From: Spirogloea muscicola
Lineage: Eukaryota > Streptophyta > Zygnematophyceae > Spirogloeales > Spirogloeaceae
Reading direction: 5' to 3'
Length of the DNA stretch: 27,275 nt
Assembly (NCBI GenBank): GCA_009602725.1
Contig: WELB01000281.1
Span: 3,875-31,149, forward strand
How positions within the stretch are numbered: position 1 is the stretch's first letter; the number at the start of each line of letters is the position of its first letter. Under the pieces are notes generated by a model. The model ran no database searches. It was not told the origin of the DNA and saw nothing but the letters and a program-made list of their open reading frames with translations. Both the position numbers and the translations under genes were made by a program. Shown here piece by piece: positions 26,420-27,275 of the stretch.

Positions 26420-26903
26420 ATCGCCCTTAGAAGAGAGGGGCTGGCAGAAGCCAGCCAAAAAAGAATGGACAAAATCCAACGAGCTACAACAGGTGCCGAA
26501 AAGAAAGGGAAACACACAGTTAGGCATCTAGACAACTAGACATGACGAAACCACAGGAAGCTCAATACCCGCGGGTGAGCAACATCAGGTCAGAGTAGCT
26601 CGAAGCTGGAAAGGATGCAGGCAGGCGAGACCCGGAGGCAGCAACAAGAGCACGGCCCGTGCGCGAGTGGACGGCATGAGCTAGGGAGCGTTGAAGCGAC
26701 ACGGAGAGCCGCATCCGGAAGACCTGGGCCAGGGAGCCGGCCGCGTTGAAGCCGGGCAGCCCCCCCGGACCTGGCCGCCGCTCCATGGCCTGCCGGGCAA
26801 GCCGCTGGAGGAGATCCAGCCAGCCGCTGCCATAAGCCCCGCGGACGTCTATGGCAAGGGCCGCGAACTCATCGCCTGGGGGGTGATCTGGGTGGCCGGA
26901 ACG
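26420..26903 (-). pseudogene. RLE-element 3' end, left arm of a head-to-head pair
   Basis: The minus strand reads DHPPGDEFAALAIDVRGAYG, SGWLDLLQRLARQAMERR, LPGFNAAGSLAQVFRMRLSV, SLQRSLAHAVHSRTGRALVA, SSYSDLMLLTRGY with stop at about 26562. The 3' UTR follows, ending in GTCCATTCTTTTTTGGCTGG, the hairpin GGCTGGC-TTCT-GCCAGCC (26439-26456) and CTCTTCTAAGGGCGA. Only the last ~150 codons are present, so it is 5' truncated. Confidence 0.75.
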
Positions 26904-27275
26904 ATAGCCCTCCAGCGGCTTGCCCGGGAGGCCATCGAGCGGCGGCAGGGTTCGCCAGGCTTCAATGCTGCCGGCTCCCTCTCGCAGGTCTTTCGGATGA
27001 GGCTGGCGGTCTCGCTGCAGCGCTCTTTGGCTCATGCGGTCCACGCGCGAGCTGGCCGTGCTATGGCTGCTGCTTCCGGGTCTCGGCAAAGTGCCGCTTC
27101 TCCTGCTCCGACTTACTCTGATCTGCTGTTGCTCACACGTGGATACTGAGCAGCCATCTGCATCTCCCTCTGCACCATCTTGCACTTTGTAGTGTAGTCC
27201 TTTTTCAGCACCTCTTTCTTTGGCTTTGAACATTGTCCATTCTTTTTGGGTTGGCTTTGCCAGCCCCTCTTCTCA
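26904..27275 (+). pseudogene. RLE-element 3' end, right arm of a head-to-head pair
   Basis: The plus strand reads ALQRLAREAIERR, GSPGFNAAGSLSQVFRMRLA, VSLQRSLAHAVHARAGRAMA, TYSDLLLLTRGY with TGA at 27147-27149. The 3' UTR contains CATTGTCCATTCTTTTTGGG and the hairpin GGGTTGGC-TTT-GCCAGCCC (27248-27266), which keeps pairing through one U-G wobble. The window ends inside the terminal motif. Confidence 0.75.

Noticed and set aside
1-27275. CRISPR arrays, prokaryotic operons, tRNA genes
   Set aside because: No regularly spaced identical repeats, no bacterial gene layout and no tRNA cloverleaf with A and B boxes was recognised by eye; a tRNAscan run would settle the last point.

Overview
The window is eukaryotic nuclear DNA, most likely from a GC-rich green alga (Chlorophyta). 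The signs are an intron-dense plant-type alpha-glucan phosphorylase, a probable plastid-type ACT domain, TGTAA-type 3' signal, chromodomain Ty3/gypsy remnants and a nuclear 28S rRNA fragment. The species is not identifiable by eye. Two single N positions inside the repeats (5034, 12992) and one in the ACT module (19102) look like assembly weak points.

Layout. 1-8706 is a mosaic of LTR retrotransposon debris. It holds four LTR families, called A to D here. Family A forms a small element of 1187 bp (TRIM-like) with one short gag-like ORF. B and C share an R/U5-like half but have different tandem repeats in their promoter-proximal half. Two decayed Ty3/gypsy pol segments (RNase H, integrase, chromodomain) lie among them, one on each strand. 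8707-18900 is dominated by nested, mostly 5'-truncated copies of one non-LTR retrotransposon family. That family encodes a reverse transcriptase (YVDD), a Cys/His knuckle and a restriction-like endonuclease (RLE), and ends in a conserved 3' hairpin. Family D LTRs and an unusual 5S/28S rRNA chimera at 13989-14578 interrupt it.

18969-25509 is the only intact-looking host locus: an ACT domain module followed on the same strand by a 23-exon alpha-glucan phosphorylase. Splice phases allow the two to be one gene, with a transit-peptide-like N-terminus, an ACT domain and then the phosphorylase. One in-frame TAG in phosphorylase exon 18 needs explaining. 26130-27275 returns to fragments of the same RLE element, including a head-to-head pair.

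Function. The host locus would act in starch/glucan turnover, with glucan phosphorolysis possibly controlled by an amino-acid-binding ACT domain. Everything else is mobile DNA in several layers. A solo LTR with a 4/5 matching target duplication and a short insertion with an 8-bp target duplication let the order of insertion be read directly.
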